Below, one piece after another: positions 9,594 to 18,809 of a stretch of 64,000 bases of DNA. The stretch lies in assembly GCA_020852175.1 (NCBI GenBank), contig JADZBH010000050.1, positions 1-64,000 of the forward strand, in the 5' to 3' direction. Numbering within the stretch: the first letter of the stretch is position 1; each line of letters starts with the position of its first letter. The notes below the pieces were generated by a model. The model ran no database searches. It was not told the origin of the DNA and was given only the letters and a program-made list of their open reading frames with translations. The translations under genes and the position numbers were made by a program. This stretch comes from Bryobacterales bacterium (GTDB lineage Bacteria; Acidobacteriota; Terriglobia; Bryobacterales; Bryobacteraceae).

Positions 9594-11492
9594 TCAGGGG
9601 TTGACGGGCCGATTCATATCAACTTGAATTTCATTCGACGACAGCGCTCGATTGTAGATCCGGACCTCGTCAATCGAACCGCTAAACCATTCTCCCCACA
9701 CAGTGTTTCCACCCAGCCGGAGCGGATTGTCCGACCGTTCGATTTTGTGGGAAATGGAGATGGTCGATTTCAATACCCCATTCATATAGAACCGGAGCCG
9801 GGATCCGTCGAAGGTGGCGGCCATGTGGGTCCAGGTGTGGAGCGGCAGCGGAGCGCCCCGCGTGAATGAGGTCTGGCTGCCGCTGCGCACCCATACGCCA
9901 GGCCGCGTGCCATCGTCGTTCGAATAGAGCCCATAGGATAGGTCGTCCGGGCTCTCCTTCAGGATCACCGAGCGCCAGTCGCCGGTCCGCGACGGCTTGA
10001 CCCAGGCTTCCAGTGTCATGCCGTTGGCCAGGTCGAGCGAGGGCGCGTCGGCGATGCTCACCATGGCGTTGTACCCATTGAAATTCAAAGCGTTGCCGAA
10101 CTTGCCGCTTGTGGTCCAGGCGGCCCGGCCAATGCTGCCATTGTTGCGGTTGCCGGAGGCATCGGCCGTCGTCGTACCGCGCCCCTCCTCAAACCCATAG
10201 GCGGCCACCAGACCGTTCGGCGTTGAGCCCGGGTTGGCGGGCGGCGCGGAAGGTTGCAGGGTCACCGTTGCCGTGGCATACCTGCCGGGATCAGCCACGC
10301 TGGCGGCCTTCACCTGCACCGTCGTTGACGCCGTGATCACCGATGGCGACCTGTACAGGCCGGCGCTGCTGATGGAGCCCACGGTTGGCGTGATCGACCA
10401 TGTCACAGCGGTGTTGCTTGGTCCGGAAACGCCCGCGGTGAATTGCATGCTCGCCGAAGCGGCCAATGTTCCCGATGGCGGGTTGATTGAAATCGTGATT
10501 GCCGGTTGCAGCGTCACCATGGCAGTGGCCGACTTGGACGGGTCGTGCAGGCAGGTGGCGCGGACGGTCACCGTGGCCGGCGTCATGATCGCCGTCGGGG
10601 CCGTGTACAGGCCATTGGTTGTGATGGATCCCCCCGACGGGCTGACGCTCCAGGTCACTCCCGGGTCGGGCGCGTTCAATACGCGCGCCGTGAACTGGCG
10701 CGTTCCCGAGACGCCCACGGTCACCGGCGTCGGTGAAACGCTGATGCTGGTGGCAATCAGGGTTACCGTCGCCGTGGCCGTCTGCAAGGAGTCGGCGGCG
10801 TCTACAGCCGTGATCCGCACGGTCTGGTTCGCCGAAACCAGCGCGGGCGCCGTGTACAGGCCTCCGGCGCTGATGGCGCCCACGTTCGGACTCACAGTCC
10901 AGATCGCGGAGCGTGAACTGGTGAATTGCGCCGTTTCCCCGGCAGCCAGAGTGGCACTGGCAGGGGACAGGCTCAAAGTTTCACGGCGCAGCACGGTCAC
11001 CACACCGCCGTTCACGCTCGACGGCATCCCATCACCATCCGGGCTGGATGCAACGGCCGTGGCGACTTCCAATGCAATCTGGCTCGTGGCGGGCGTCGCC
11101 GCACCGGCCGGATCGGCTGAAAACTGAACGTAGGCCAGCATTCCGTTGGCGATCGGATCGCTGTTCATGCCCGAGGCCACGCATTTGAGCTGCTGGCCGC
11201 GTCCGGCGCAGCTCAACGTCTTGCCCGCGGCCGTAAGCGCTGGTCCTGCCACCACATCGAATCCGCTCAGGCCCGTGGAAGGCAGCGAGAGGGTCCATTC
11301 GAGACTGGCCGGGCTGTCGCCCGAAAGAGCGATACCCGCCTCGCCGCTGGAACCGGTGTAGACAGTTACCGGTTCGATTGTAAGTGTGGAGAACGAAGCT
11401 GCCGGCAAGTTTATAACTGTAAGTATTGACGCCGCTAGCCAGACTGACCGCCGGTAAAATGAACATTTTTTGTGATTCCGAAGATACTTCAT
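9594..11492 (-). CDS. Secreted cohesin-like, Ig-repeat and LamG/concanavalin-like protein
   Basis: The ATG at 11492 gives 632 residues; an in-frame start at 11540 would overlap the putative promoter. A signal peptide ends at about residue 32. Residues about 33-165 resemble the cohesin-like domain of the protein at 6467-9004, with the shared pattern GKTLSC ... LKCVASGM and NGMLAYVQF. Three Ig-like repeats with GLYTAP or GLYRSP follow (about 170-405). The C-terminal 210 residues form a LamG/concanavalin A-like domain (VAAYGFEEG ... ADASGNRNNG ... LEAWVK ... HTWTHMAATFDG ... GSIDEVRIYNRALS), a fold that usually binds glycans. It is probably secreted and polysaccharide-binding. The 5' leaders of this gene and the 9004 gene both contain GTTTTAG followed by CACA just before the ATG. 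Confidence 0.85.
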   Translation of the reverse strand: MKYLRNHKKCSFYRRSVWLAASILTVINLPAASFSTLTIEPVTVYTGSSGEAGIALSGDSPASLEWTLSLPSTGLSGFDVVAGPALTAAGKTLSCAGRGQQLKCVASGMNSDPIANGMLAYVQFSADPAGAATPATSQIALEVATAVASSPDGDGMPSSVNGGVVTVLRRETLSLSPASATLAAGETAQFTSSRSAIWTVSPNVGAISAGGLYTAPALVSANQTVRITAVDAADSLQTATATVTLIATSISVSPTPVTVGVSGTRQFTARVLNAPDPGVTWSVSPSGGSITTNGLYTAPTAIMTPATVTVRATCLHDPSKSATAMVTLQPAITISINPPSGTLAASASMQFTAGVSGPSNTAVTWSITPTVGSISSAGLYRSPSVITASTTVQVKAASVADPGRYATATVTLQPSAPPANPGSTPNGLVAAYGFEEGRGTTTADASGNRNNGSIGRAAWTTSGKFGNALNFNGYNAMVSIADAPSLDLANGMTLEAWVKPSRTGDWRSVILKESPDDLSYGLYSNDDGTRPGVWVRSGSQTSFTRGAPLPLHTWTHMAATFDGSRLRFYMNGVLKSTISISHKIERSDNPLRLGGNTVWGEWFSGSIDEVRIYNRALSSNEIQVDMNRPVNP

Positions 11493-11528
11493 TGTGCTAA
11501 AACCTACTTTCCGCACGATTTCGCGTGT

Positions 11529-11545
11529 AGCAAGACACACTCCAA
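11529..11545 (-). promoter_or_regulatory. Possible sigma54 promoter of the 9594-11492 gene
   Basis: On the minus strand the sequence reads TTGGAGTGTGTCTTGCT: a perfect -12 element (TTGCT), the essential TTGG of the -24 element, and exactly 10 bases between GG and GC. Positions 5-7 differ from the consensus. The transcript would start near 11519, leaving a leader of about 27 bases. Confidence 0.5.
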
Positions 11546-11652
11546 CTAATCGTCGGGCTTGCGGGCGGACACCAGAACGGCGGGAGCTTAGGGGACAGGC
11601 AAAGAAGTCCTATCCAGTGGCTTCGGAAAGGGCTGCCGGGCGTGAGTATGTG

Positions 11653-11668
11653 TAGTCCCAGCGGACTA
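11653..11668. repeat. Perfect inverted repeat TAGTCC-N4-GGACTA
   Basis: This short palindrome lies between the TonB-like gene and the cohesin-like gene, about 110 bases upstream of the putative sigma54 promoter at 11529-11545. It could be an operator or activator site; there is no other evidence. Confidence 0.3.
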
Positions 11669-11719
11669 GATGAAAGCGCTGAGACTAAGTGGGTTCCCGA
11701 AGGAGGCTAGGAAACAGCG

Positions 11720-13246
11720 CTACCGCCCCTCATCGGGCAATTGCAGGGTAAGGTCGAACAACGCTTCCACTTCGATCGGCGAACCGCCGCGAAACGCCGG
11801 CGAATAGCTCCACGCGCAGATATCCTGCCGCGCCAGCGCCTCCTCCGGATCCGCCGCCCCTGCCTCGGGAGACACCTTACATGCCCCCTCGGCGTTGATC
11901 GTCACGGGGACATAGACACGTTGCGCCGCCCCTGCGCCGAACGCGCCCCGAGCGGGCGCCGGCCGTCGCGTGGGGTAAGGTGCGGCCAGACCGGTGGCTG
12001 GAACCTGTGCCGAGGCGGGCGGGGAAAACCAGATCACCCAATCGCCTTGATAGTGCGCCATCGCCGGCTTGGGGATGACGATGGAATACACGGGACGTCC
12101 CCGGAAGCGACGCTCCACTGCCGCGGGCAGATGGCGTGCGTTTGGAGGCAGAGGCACGGAAAGCGACAACGCCCGGAAGCGTGTGCGGATCTCGTTCTCC
12201 CGGCCCGTCTGCGGCAGCGGCACGTCGGTTTCGCGTTTGCGGCGCGTGGCTTCGATGCCGCTCATCCGCAAGGATCCGCTGCCGCCCGGTCCGCCCGGTT
12301 CGCCCGCTGTGCCCTCGGCGCCGGAGGCGAACGAGCCGCTCCGTTGGCCGCGCGGAATCTCATCCAGTTGCCGCGATGGCGTGGGGCTTAACAACGCCAG
12401 GTTGGCCGACGGACCGCCGGTGGCCGATGGCGGAGGATTGGCCGTGACAATGCCGCCCCGCGAAGCTCCCTCTCCCCGCACGATTGTATTGGCGGATTGT
12501 GAGGACGCCGGGGCGGCGGGCTTGGGCGCCGGAACCGAGATCTGCGACTGCGACAGCAGCGTCGTAGGAGCAGCCGTGGGATCTGAGCCGCGCGCCGTCA
12601 GGTCCGGAAGCCCTTCGGAAACCACCCACTGGTTGGTGGCCAGTTTGGGTGCGCGCTCAGGCGGCGGAATGAACCGGCGTGGAGCGGGTTTGGGCGGGGG
12701 CGTTGGCGTGTCGGTCCGCGTCAGGGATTGGGGCGTGGAAGGCAGCGGCGAGGGGGATTCGCGCAGCGCGGGCGGGGGAACGAACTCAGTGGGCAGGGCG
12801 GGCGGCTGTGGGCCGGCCACGGCCACCAGGTTGGGCGCCTGAATCACCTTGCGGACCGGCTTTTTCTCTTCAAACGGTGTTTGCACCACCTGCGGGACAG
12901 GTGTTTCGGTCTGCCTCACAATCAATCGCCGTTCCGCTTCGGGCCTGGCTCGCGGCGTACGTCCTGGCGCGGGCGACGGGCGCTCCGGGGCGATCTCGGG
13001 CAGCATGTCGCGGTGCGGGTAGTAGATCGCCGTGGATTTCAACTTCTCCACGCGTAGCAGGCGTACGGGGACGTCGGTTGCGTTGCCGGCGGGAAAATGG
13101 CGTTCCAAAAAAGTGAGTCCGGCCAGCGCGGCGATGTGCAGCAGGACGGAGGCTTGGAAGGAGAAGATACGCCGCCAGAGTCCCCCCCGTTCCGGAGCGG
13201 GAGCGTCCTCGCTCTCGTCGCGGGGTATGAGGGATAAGGGCGTCAT
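11720..13246 (-). CDS. TonB-like inner-membrane protein with long proline-rich linker
   Basis: This 508-residue protein has a short cytoplasmic N-terminus, one membrane helix at about 31-48, and a very long Pro/Ala/Arg-rich region (about 60-330). The C-terminal domain has a TonB-C-like ending: VPVTINAEGACKVSPEAGAA ... DICAWSYSPAFRGGSPI. That matches the general TonB_C pattern of a strand, a Gly turn, a Trp/Phe-containing core and a Pro-x-x-x-G-x-P tail. Canonical TonB couples the proton motive force to outer-membrane receptors together with ExbB/ExbD, but neither those nor a receptor gene is nearby. It lies divergently next to the polysaccharide export operon, so a role in envelope spanning for that system is possible but unproven. 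Confidence 0.65.
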   Translation of the reverse strand: MTPLSLIPRDESEDAPAPERGGLWRRIFSFQASVLLHIAALAGLTFLERHFPAGNATDVPVRLLRVEKLKSTAIYYPHRDMLPEIAPERPSPAPGRTPRARPEAERRLIVRQTETPVPQVVQTPFEEKKPVRKVIQAPNLVAVAGPQPPALPTEFVPPPALRESPSPLPSTPQSLTRTDTPTPPPKPAPRRFIPPPERAPKLATNQWVVSEGLPDLTARGSDPTAAPTTLLSQSQISVPAPKPAAPASSQSANTIVRGEGASRGGIVTANPPPSATGGPSANLALLSPTPSRQLDEIPRGQRSGSFASGAEGTAGEPGGPGGSGSLRMSGIEATRRKRETDVPLPQTGRENEIRTRFRALSLSVPLPPNARHLPAAVERRFRGRPVYSIVIPKPAMAHYQGDWVIWFSPPASAQVPATGLAAPYPTRRPAPARGAFGAGAAQRVYVPVTINAEGACKVSPEAGAADPEEALARQDICAWSYSPAFRGGSPIEVEALFDLTLQLPDEGR

Positions 13247-13296
13247 TCGGTCCGCGCCGCGGCTGTCCGGTTGCCGCCCGAAAGCGGCGCCTTAGC

Positions 13297-13327
13297 TTGA
13301 CGCGCTGTCTCGATATCTTACTATAAT
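13297..13327 (+). promoter_or_regulatory. Sigma70-type promoter for the export operon
   Basis: TTGACG at 13297 and TATAAT at 13322 are separated by 19 bases. An overlapping alternative -10, TACTAT at 13319, gives 16. It lies about 80 bases before the polysaccharide export gene. No sigma54 element was found here, so this operon appears to be under the housekeeping sigma factor, unlike its neighbours. Confidence 0.6.
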
Positions 13328-13407
13328 GGGAAACTCTGGAGGACAGTCGCTCGTGGTAAGACACGAGTGGTGGGAGGCTCATGCAACGGAGAGCAGAGGG
13401 CGAACGA

Positions 13408-14403
13408 ATGCGGCGCTTGCGATGGTCCATGACCGCCATGTGCGCGCTGGCCGCCGCGCTACCAATGGCCGCGCAGGACCCGGCGGGCCAGCAACAGCAG
13501 CAACAGCAGCAGTCTCAGTCAGCGCCCCAGGCGCGTCTGCGCTACTCGCTGGGCGCCAACGATCAGATTCTGCTGCGTTCGGCCGAGGTGGAAGAGATCA
13601 ACGATAAGCCGTTCCGAATTGACGAGCGGGGCATACTTTCCCTGCCGCTGATCGGCGAGGTGGAGGCCGAGGGCCTCAGTCTGGAAGAGTTGGAACGGGA
13701 ACTGGTGCGGCGTTACAGCCAGTTCGTGGTAAAACCGCAAATCACCGCTTCGCTCGTGCAGTTCCGCGGCGCGCCCATATTTATTGTCGGCGCCTTTGCC
13801 CGGCCCGGCATTTACGCCATGGAGGGCGAACGCTCCCTGGTGCAGATGATCGGCCTGGCTGGCGGCTTGCAGCCCGGAGCGGGACGCGTGATCCGCGTCA
13901 CCCGCAAACTCGAGTCCGGTCCCATACCGCTCGATTCGGCCCGCACCGACCAGACGCGCAAAGTCAGCGTGGTGGAGATTGGACTGCGCACGTTGCAGGA
14001 AAGCGTGAATCCGCCTGAGGACATTCTGCTGGCTCCTTACGATGTGATCACCGTGGATACGCTGGAATCGCTGTACGTCACGGGCCAGGTGGCACGCTCG
14101 GGCGTGATCGATCTAAGGCCCGTGGAAACCATGACGCTAGCGAAGGCCCTTGCGGTTTCGGGCGGAATGCAGCCGGGCGCCGCAAGCCATGTCGTCGTTC
14201 TGCGCCAGGTGTTGGCTTCCACCCGCCGCGCGCCGCTCAAGGTGAACGCCAAGGCGATTTTGAACGGCCGGGCGAACGACTTCCCGCTGCTGCCAAGCGA
14301 CATTGTCTATGTGCCTCGCAGCCCAGCCTTCTATTTCAATCAGATGATTCAGGGCACGGTGACTTCGCTGCCCTACTTCCTGCTCGGCCTGGCACTTCGA
14401 TGA
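13408..14403 (+). CDS. Outer-membrane polysaccharide export protein (Wza/Poly_export family)
   Basis: The ATG at 13408 follows GAGGG at 7 bases and gives 331 residues; an in-frame ATG at 13381 after GGGAGG is the alternative. A signal peptide ends at PMAAQ and is followed by a Gln-rich stretch (polyQ run at 13491-13512). Then comes the Poly_export domain (YSLGANDQILL ... RIDERGILSLPLIGEV ... YSQFVVKPQI) and two SLBB-type domains (VGAFARPGIYAMEG; YVTGQVARSGVIDL). I see no lipobox Cys, so unlike classical Wza it may not be a lipoprotein. It should form the outer-membrane channel for the exopolysaccharide, working with the Wzz-like protein at 33203-34804 rather than with an adjacent partner. Confidence 0.9.
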   Translation: MRRLRWSMTAMCALAAALPMAAQDPAGQQQQQQQQSQSAPQARLRYSLGANDQILLRSAEVEEINDKPFRIDERGILSLPLIGEVEAEGLSLEELERELVRRYSQFVVKPQITASLVQFRGAPIFIVGAFARPGIYAMEGERSLVQMIGLAGGLQPGAGRVIRVTRKLESGPIPLDSARTDQTRKVSVVEIGLRTLQESVNPPEDILLAPYDVITVDTLESLYVTGQVARSGVIDLRPVETMTLAKALAVSGGMQPGAASHVVVLRQVLASTRRAPLKVNAKAILNGRANDFPLLPSDIVYVPRSPAFYFNQMIQGTVTSLPYFLLGLALR

Positions 14404-15101
14404 ACATAGCCTCCGCAACCTCTTCGTGCCGGCGCGCGGTTGGCGTACTCGCCCTTACGGGCGTGCTCTACGCCCAGTCGCCGCCCGCTGCTCCCGCTCC
14501 TCCCGCCCAGGCGGACGCGCAACCTGTCGCCTCGCTCCCGGTGGAACGCGGTTTGAAACTGGTTGTCCTGGCCGGCAACGGCGAAGTGAACGACATTCAG
14601 AAGCGGCTTCCCGGACTCATTGTGGTGGAGGTGCGCGACACCGACGACCGCATCGTGGAAGGCGCCGACGTGGTGTTCCGCTTCCCGCCTTCCGGCCCAA
14701 GCGCCTATTTTCCCGGTCCGAAACTCACACAAACCAAACGCACCAATGCGCAGGGGCAGGCTTCGCCTGACGCCTGGGTGCCGAACTCCCAGGCGGGCAA
14801 CGTGCTTGTGAAGGCGTCGGCCACCTACGCCAACCTGATGGGGGAAACCGAAATCACGATGGTGAATGCCGCGGCCGTGACGCAGAAGATGCGTGACAAG
14901 TACGGACGCGAGATGGGAGCCCATGGCGCCGGCGGAAGGTTCTGGTCGAACAAGTGGGTGAGGCTGGGCATCATTGGCGCCGCCGCCGGTGGCGCCGCCG
15001 CGGCATATTTCCTTCTACGCGATAACAAATCGAGTTCGACCGTGGCCCGCCCGACAGTTACCATCAGTCCTGGCGGAGTCTCCATCGGCGGACCTCCATA
15101 A
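14400..15101 (+). CDS. Exported Ig-like protein with C-terminal membrane helix
   Basis: This 233-residue protein is coupled to the export gene by an ATGA overlap. A signal sequence ends at about residue 26, then a Pro/Ala-rich linker, then an Ig-like/invasin-type domain at about 48-160 (LPGLIVVEVRDTDDRIVEGA ... TNAQGQAS). A membrane helix follows at about 185-203 (LGIIGAAAGGAAAAYFLL), with a short tail rich in Thr and Gly. Its position suggests an accessory envelope protein of the polysaccharide exporter. I do not recognise a named family. Confidence 0.75.
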   Translation: MNIASATSSCRRAVGVLALTGVLYAQSPPAAPAPPAQADAQPVASLPVERGLKLVVLAGNGEVNDIQKRLPGLIVVEVRDTDDRIVEGADVVFRFPPSGPSAYFPGPKLTQTKRTNAQGQASPDAWVPNSQAGNVLVKASATYANLMGETEITMVNAAAVTQKMRDKYGREMGAHGAGGRFWSNKWVRLGIIGAAAGGAAAAYFLLRDNKSSSTVARPTVTISPGGVSIGGPP

Positions 15102-15128
15102 CCTCACTGTTCCGGTTTCACACGTCAC

Positions 15129-17330
15129 ATGAAACAACTTCTATTCGCGGCTGTAGCGCTGGCGGGCTTGTTGGGAATGCCCGCGGCCGGCCAAAACTTC
15201 GCACTCCGCTACGTGGTGAACGGGACGGCGATCTCCGTGGCCCCGGGCGCTTCGATTGATTTCCCTGCGCCTCGCGTGGGCGCCAGTGTCGTCGGACGCA
15301 TCACGGCCACCTATACTGGGCAGGGAAGCATCACCATCGGCAGCCAGCCCCAAGTGTTTGGCTCGGCCGGCTTCTCCATCACCTCGCTCACTCTGCCGGT
15401 CAATCTCAGCCCCGGCCAGAGCTTTGACGTCAACATTACTTACCGCGCCGCCGCCACCACGCGTTCACTCGGACAGTTTGTCTTTGCCTATACCGAAGCG
15501 GTAACGCCCACAACCCAGGGCGGCCCCACGCAAATCGCCGGTTCGGTGAACGTCGGACTCGCCGGTACGGCTCCCGAGTTCCGCCTCAGCTATATTCTCG
15601 CCGACGATCAGAACAACGTCGCCGTCCCTCCTGGCGGCAAGATCCTCTTCCCCGACACTCTGCTCGGCTCCGGGTCCACGGCGTCCCTGCGGATTGTCAA
15701 CACTGGCTCCAGCGTCGGTGCCGTGAACGGCATCACGATGTCTGGCACAGGCTTCGGCATCAGCGGTCTGCCCCTGTTTCCGCTCCTCCTCGACACCAAC
15801 CAGGAGATGCGGGTCACGCTCATTTTCCGCCCCTCCACGGCGGGTACGCTGGGCGGCCAGTTGAGCGTGGACAGCTCGCTCGGACCCATCAACATCAGCC
15901 TGGAAGGCCAGGGGATCGAATCGCAGTTCACCTATCAGTTGATCACCGGCACCACCACGCAACCCCTGTCTCCCGGCGGCTCCATTCCCTTCGGCGAGGT
16001 GCGCGTGGGCGAAACCACCAGCGTGGCCGTGCGCGTGGTGAACTCGGGCACCGGTTCGGGCACGCTTTCCGGTTCGAGCATCCTGGGAAGCGTCTTCACC
16101 GTCGCCGACGGACCGGCTCTGCCGCGCACCATTATTCCCGGAGCTTCGGCCACGTTCATCATCAGCTTCAACCCCACGCAACCCGGTTCCGCCCGCGGCC
16201 GCTTGCGCCTGGGCGAGGACCTTTTCGACCTCAGCGGCACCGGCCTCGGCGGACAACTCAGCTTCTCCTACTCGCTCGGCTCGCTTCCGCCCGTATCCCT
16301 GGCCAGCGGCGGCAGCATCGTCTTTCCGCCCACGCTCATCGGTGAATCGGCCACCGCCGAGTTCCTTGTCACCAACAGCGGCACCCTGCCGGTGACGGTC
16401 AGCAACATCGGCGTGGCCACGCAGCGTACCTCGTTCACCATCGCCGGCGCGCCGCCCGCTTTCCCCCGGGAGATTCAACCCTCGGAGTCCCTGCGCCTGG
16501 CCATTCGCTTCGCCCCGCAGGATTCCGGCTTTCTCACCGGATCGCTGCGTGTCGATGCTCTTTCCTTTACCCTGCTGGGTTCCGGCAGCGAACCGCCCGC
16601 CCTGCCCGATTACACCATCACCGGACCCTCCGGCAACGTTGCGCCCGCGCAGCAGGCCTCGCTTGGCCTGGAACTCGCCGCCGCCTACCCGCTGCCGCTT
16701 ACCGGCACGCTGAACATCACCTTGGCCTCCGATGCCGGCGTGGATGATCCGGCCGTGCAGTTCGCCACCGGAGGCAAATCGGTGAGCTTCACCATTCCGG
16801 CCAATACCACGCGCGCCGTCTTCTCCAACGGGACGCAGGCCATCCGCGTGCAAACCGGCACCGTGGCGGGCAACATCACCGTCACGCCCAGCTTCTCCAT
16901 CGGCACGGGCTCCTCGCCCGGCACGCCGCCCGTCCTGCGCACGCTCACCATGACCGTGCCCGCGGCCGCGCCCACTCTCTTCAACGCCCGTGTGGCCAGC
17001 CGTACCGACACAGGTTTTGTCCTCCAGGTGACCGGCGCCACCACCACGCGCTCACTAACCCGCGCCGAGCTTACGTTCACGCCCGATCCGCGCGTCGATC
17101 TGCCCGAGCCCAAGCTCACGTTGAACGTCGAGGCCGATTCCGCCTTCTGGTTCCGCGGCAACTCGTCGCAGTCCTTCGGCGGCCAGTTCACCATCACGAT
17201 CACCGTGAACCTGAGCGGCAACAACCTGCCCCCCGAACTGACGCCGATCAACACGGTGACCGGTGTCGCCGTCGTGCTCTCCAACGAGCGCGGGGCTTCG
17301 CAGCCGTTACAGGTTGTTTTGCAGCGGTAG
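15129..17330 (+). CDS. Secreted choice-of-anchor D (ASH/HYDIN-like) repeat protein
   Basis: This 733-residue protein has a signal peptide (about 1-21) and at least four repeats of the choice-of-anchor D/ASH type. Each repeat includes a phrase such as GGSIPFGEVRVGETTSVAVR, NSGT, and a closing LSGTG or LLGSGS. The C-terminal 230 residues are Ig-like. Such proteins are extracellular and structural. It follows the exported Ig-like gene by 27 bases and is probably the third gene of the operon. Its 3' end overlaps the opposite-strand glycosyltransferase by 24 bases, with no terminator visible between them. Confidence 0.82.
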   Translation: MKQLLFAAVALAGLLGMPAAGQNFALRYVVNGTAISVAPGASIDFPAPRVGASVVGRITATYTGQGSITIGSQPQVFGSAGFSITSLTLPVNLSPGQSFDVNITYRAAATTRSLGQFVFAYTEAVTPTTQGGPTQIAGSVNVGLAGTAPEFRLSYILADDQNNVAVPPGGKILFPDTLLGSGSTASLRIVNTGSSVGAVNGITMSGTGFGISGLPLFPLLLDTNQEMRVTLIFRPSTAGTLGGQLSVDSSLGPINISLEGQGIESQFTYQLITGTTTQPLSPGGSIPFGEVRVGETTSVAVRVVNSGTGSGTLSGSSILGSVFTVADGPALPRTIIPGASATFIISFNPTQPGSARGRLRLGEDLFDLSGTGLGGQLSFSYSLGSLPPVSLASGGSIVFPPTLIGESATAEFLVTNSGTLPVTVSNIGVATQRTSFTIAGAPPAFPREIQPSESLRLAIRFAPQDSGFLTGSLRVDALSFTLLGSGSEPPALPDYTITGPSGNVAPAQQASLGLELAAAYPLPLTGTLNITLASDAGVDDPAVQFATGGKSVSFTIPANTTRAVFSNGTQAIRVQTGTVAGNITVTPSFSIGTGSSPGTPPVLRTLTMTVPAAAPTLFNARVASRTDTGFVLQVTGATTTRSLTRAELTFTPDPRVDLPEPKLTLNVEADSAFWFRGNSSQSFGGQFTITITVNLSGNNLPPELTPINTVTGVAVVLSNERGASQPLQVVLQR

Positions 17331-18551
17331 GTTTCCGTCCTGGGCAGGCCGCCCTGCCAGCACGTCGCGGTAGGCCGCCTCGGTGAGGCCGGCAATCTCA
17401 TCCCAGCCGAACACGCTGCGTCTCAAAGCGCCCACGCCTGTGGCTAGACGGTCGCGCAGACCTTCATCGCCCAGCACTTGGAGCAGAATGCCCGCCAACG
17501 CCGCCGCGTCACCATAGGGAGCCAGCAGGCTGTTCTCCCCCTCGCGCAGAATCCGTTCGAAATAGGGGATGCGCGTGGCGATAATGGCCCGCTCCTGCGC
17601 CACGCCCGTCATCAGAGCGCCGCTGGTGGTGATCTCGCGGTACGGGTACACCACCACGTCCGAAGCGCTATACCATTCCAGCACCCTGGGCACGGAGAGA
17701 AACTCCAACTCCAGCCGCACCGACTGCTCCAGTCCCCATTCGAGGCGAAGCCTCCGGATCTCCTCCATCTGGCCCGTGTCGCCCTGCCCGGCGATCACCA
17801 GCAGGGTGCGTGGATTCGCCGTCTGCACCTGCCGCCAGGCTTCCATCAGGAACGGAAGCCCCTTATAAGGACGGATGATGCCCTGGCACAACGCCACCGG
17901 ACGCCCCGGCTCCAACCCCAGCCGTCTCCGAGCCTCCTCGCGCGCCAGCGAACGGTCGTCAAACAGCGGCCCATGCGGAATCACCCAGATCCGTTCCGGT
18001 GCAAGCCCGAACTCGCTCACCAGCCGGTCCTTGACCTCCGTCGAATGCGCGATCAAACCGTCCATCGCTCCATAAAAGCGCAGGAAAGCCTTCCTGTGCC
18101 TCTGCCCGGAATCGTGCGGCAACAGGTTATGGACCGTGTGCACCGTCCGGGCCCCGCGCCGCCGCGCCCATCGCATCAGCGCCAGTTCCAGTGAGATTCC
18201 CTCCTGGAGCAGACGCACTTGATGTATATGAAGAACCCGTGGCGCCCGCACGCCGAACCGGGCTCCGAAGGCAAGAAGGTTCAAACACCCTTCGCCCAGC
18301 TTTGCCGCCTGACGGAGGCCGCGCGGCCCGATGCGCCGCCGTCCCACGAGGCTGAACAACCCGGCATCGGCCGGAATTCCGTTGCGTTCGTAACATCCCG
18401 GATCCAGATCGTACACCGGAGAGGCCAACTTCACGCGCAACTGGCGGCGCAGCAACCCGCCCACCAGCGCGGCGGTGTAATAAGGTGTAAGGCACCAGGG
18501 ATCCATGACAAGGATTTCACCGGGAAACACGGTGCTGGAGGATTCGGTCAT
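17307..18551 (-). CDS. GT4-family glycosyltransferase
   Basis: The protein has 414 residues from the ATG at 18551; an in-frame ATG at 18593 would add 14 residues, and neither start has a strong ribosome site. The fold is GT-B: an N-terminal acceptor domain (VLHIHQVRLLQ, TVHTVHNLLPHDS) and a C-terminal GT4 domain (VIPHGP, PVALCQGIIRPYKGLPFLME, LLVIAGQGD, YSASDVVVYPYREITTSG). The EX7E motif is partly divergent, with EITTSGALMTGVAQE at the expected place. It probably adds one sugar to the exopolysaccharide repeat unit from a nucleotide sugar in the cytoplasm. The donor is unknown. Confidence 0.88.
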   Translation of the reverse strand: MTESSSTVFPGEILVMDPWCLTPYYTAALVGGLLRRQLRVKLASPVYDLDPGCYERNGIPADAGLFSLVGRRRIGPRGLRQAAKLGEGCLNLLAFGARFGVRAPRVLHIHQVRLLQEGISLELALMRWARRRGARTVHTVHNLLPHDSGQRHRKAFLRFYGAMDGLIAHSTEVKDRLVSEFGLAPERIWVIPHGPLFDDRSLAREEARRRLGLEPGRPVALCQGIIRPYKGLPFLMEAWRQVQTANPRTLLVIAGQGDTGQMEEIRRLRLEWGLEQSVRLELEFLSVPRVLEWYSASDVVVYPYREITTSGALMTGVAQERAIIATRIPYFERILREGENSLLAPYGDAAALAGILLQVLGDEGLRDRLATGVGALRRSVFGWDEIAGLTEAAYRDVLAGRPAQDGNLPLQNNL

Positions 18552-18638
18552 GAAGCGGGGGACGGCGCCTCGGGGTTGGGCGCGCCATCGCAAGGAGTAT
18601 AGCAGGAACGGCGAAACGGTCCGGGGAACGGGAAGGCC

Positions 18639-18659
18639 GGGGGAGAAGAACGCTCCCCC
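18639..18659. repeat. Perfect inverted repeat GGGGGAG / CTCCCCC, 7-base centre
   Basis: GGGGGAG at 18639-18645 is mirrored by CTCCCCC at 18653-18659. It lies about 150-170 bases upstream of the -24 element at 18810, the usual distance for enhancer sites of sigma54 activators. It could also be a hairpin in a transcript. Confidence 0.5.
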
Positions 18660-18669
18660 CGCCGTATGG

Positions 18670-18688
18670 GGGGCTAAACATCAGCCCC
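18670..18688. repeat. Perfect inverted repeat GGGGCT / AGCCCC, 7-base centre
   Basis: GGGGCT at 18670-18675 is mirrored by AGCCCC at 18683-18688. It is the second of a tandem pair with the repeat at 18639; both have 7-base centres, and the centre-to-centre distance is 30 bases (about three helical turns). Confidence 0.5.
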
Positions 18689-18809
18689 GTCTGTACCAAG
18701 GGATCATCCCCAACTATATACGGCGATCTCCCCATCACTGGCGGTGGCGACAGCGGACGATGAGTGAGACAGCATGGCCGGGGTACTCGTTGACAAACGC
18801 ATGGCACAA

